A stretch of 5,573 nt of DNA from Spirochaetaceae bacterium (GTDB lineage: Bacteria; Spirochaetota; Spirochaetia; Treponematales; Rectinemataceae). Of this stretch, positions 5,422-5,573 are shown in pieces (position 1 is the first letter of the stretch; each line of letters begins with the position of its first letter). The notes beneath the pieces are model-generated. The model saw only the letters and a list, made by a program, of their open reading frames with translations, did not search any database and was not told the origin of the DNA. The position numbers and the translations under genes were made by a program. Location: contig JAEUJG010000469.1 of the NCBI GenBank assembly GCA_016794765.1, forward strand, positions 1 to 5,573, written 5' to 3'.

Positions 5422-5573
5422 ATGGCCGGCGACTTTCCCCTCGCCCCCGAGCGGCCCGTCACGCTCGAGGCCGACGGCGCCCGGCTCGCGACGCTCATGT
5501 GCACGCCCTTCGACCTCGACGAACTCGCCGTCGGGCATCTCCTTTCCCGCGGGGTGCTCGATTCCCGCCTCGA
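5422..5573 (+). CDS. fdhD: FdhD, molybdenum-cofactor sulfurtransferase (N-terminus only, cut by window edge)
   Basis: Fifty codons are visible; the family is about 260-280 residues. FdhD transfers sulfur from a cysteine desulfurase (IscS in E. coli) to bis-PGD molybdenum cofactor, which formate dehydrogenases need for activity. The visible part has the family's N-terminal pattern: ERPVTLEADGARLATLMCTP (10-29) followed by FDLDELAVGHLLSRGVLDS (30-48), matching the usual NG-x-x-L-x-T-L-M-C-T-P ... EELAxGFLLSEG layout. The catalytic CxxC loop lies beyond the window. The ATG at 5422 is 4 nt after the preceding stop. AAGGAG (5403-5408) inside the upstream gene is 13 nt away, so translational coupling is likely. 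No formate dehydrogenase gene is visible here; the neighbour is the AOR-family enzyme YdhV, suggesting a role in its cofactor or co-regulation with a formate dehydrogenase elsewhere. Confidence 0.85.
   Translation, partial: MAGDFPLAPERPVTLEADGARLATLMCTPFDLDELAVGHLLSRGVLDSRL

Overview
This is a GC-rich bacterial window (roughly two thirds G+C by eye). Coding density is high apart from one 440-base divergent intergenic region, at 1478-1917. The gene content suggests a Gram-negative, anaerobic or facultative bacterium that uses molybdenum or tungsten and also carries peroxide defence. I cannot name the taxon from the sequence.

Left part, minus strand: a Cys-type glutathione peroxidase homologue (1-418, its C-terminus cut by the window edge) lies downstream of a two-domain GNAT-family acetyltransferase (545-1477). 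The acetyltransferase has a good sigma-70-type promoter whose predicted transcription start falls on its ATG, so it may be read from a leaderless mRNA. Each gene seems to have its own promoter, and I see no functional link to the right-hand operon.

Centre, 1478-1917: the intergenic region holds an AT-rich island (1559-1620) with a perfect 12-bp palindrome, then a promoter-like TTGACC/TATTCT pair. A leader of about 260 nt follows that folds into several strong hairpins, one closed by a GAAA tetraloop. The leader precedes a molybdo/tungsto-enzyme operon and resembles, from memory, the Moco RNA (molybdenum-cofactor riboswitch) layout. That identification is a hypothesis.

Right part, plus strand: a compact operon. 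YdhY-type four-cluster ferredoxin with a Tat-like N-terminus (1918-2607) is followed by YdhV-type aldehyde ferredoxin oxidoreductase family enzyme (2626-4749), a small cysteine-free protein in the position of E. coli YdhW (4830-5417), and the start of FdhD (5422-5573, cut by the window edge). FdhD is the sulfurtransferase that sulfurates molybdenum cofactor for formate dehydrogenases. The likely logic is that YdhV is the pterin-metal catalytic subunit, YdhY carries electrons to or from it, and FdhD may mature its cofactor. The substrate of YdhV-family enzymes is not known. The most interesting points are the structured leader RNA, FdhD directly joined to an AOR-family operon, and the Tat-like signal on the electron-transfer subunit while the catalytic subunit has none.
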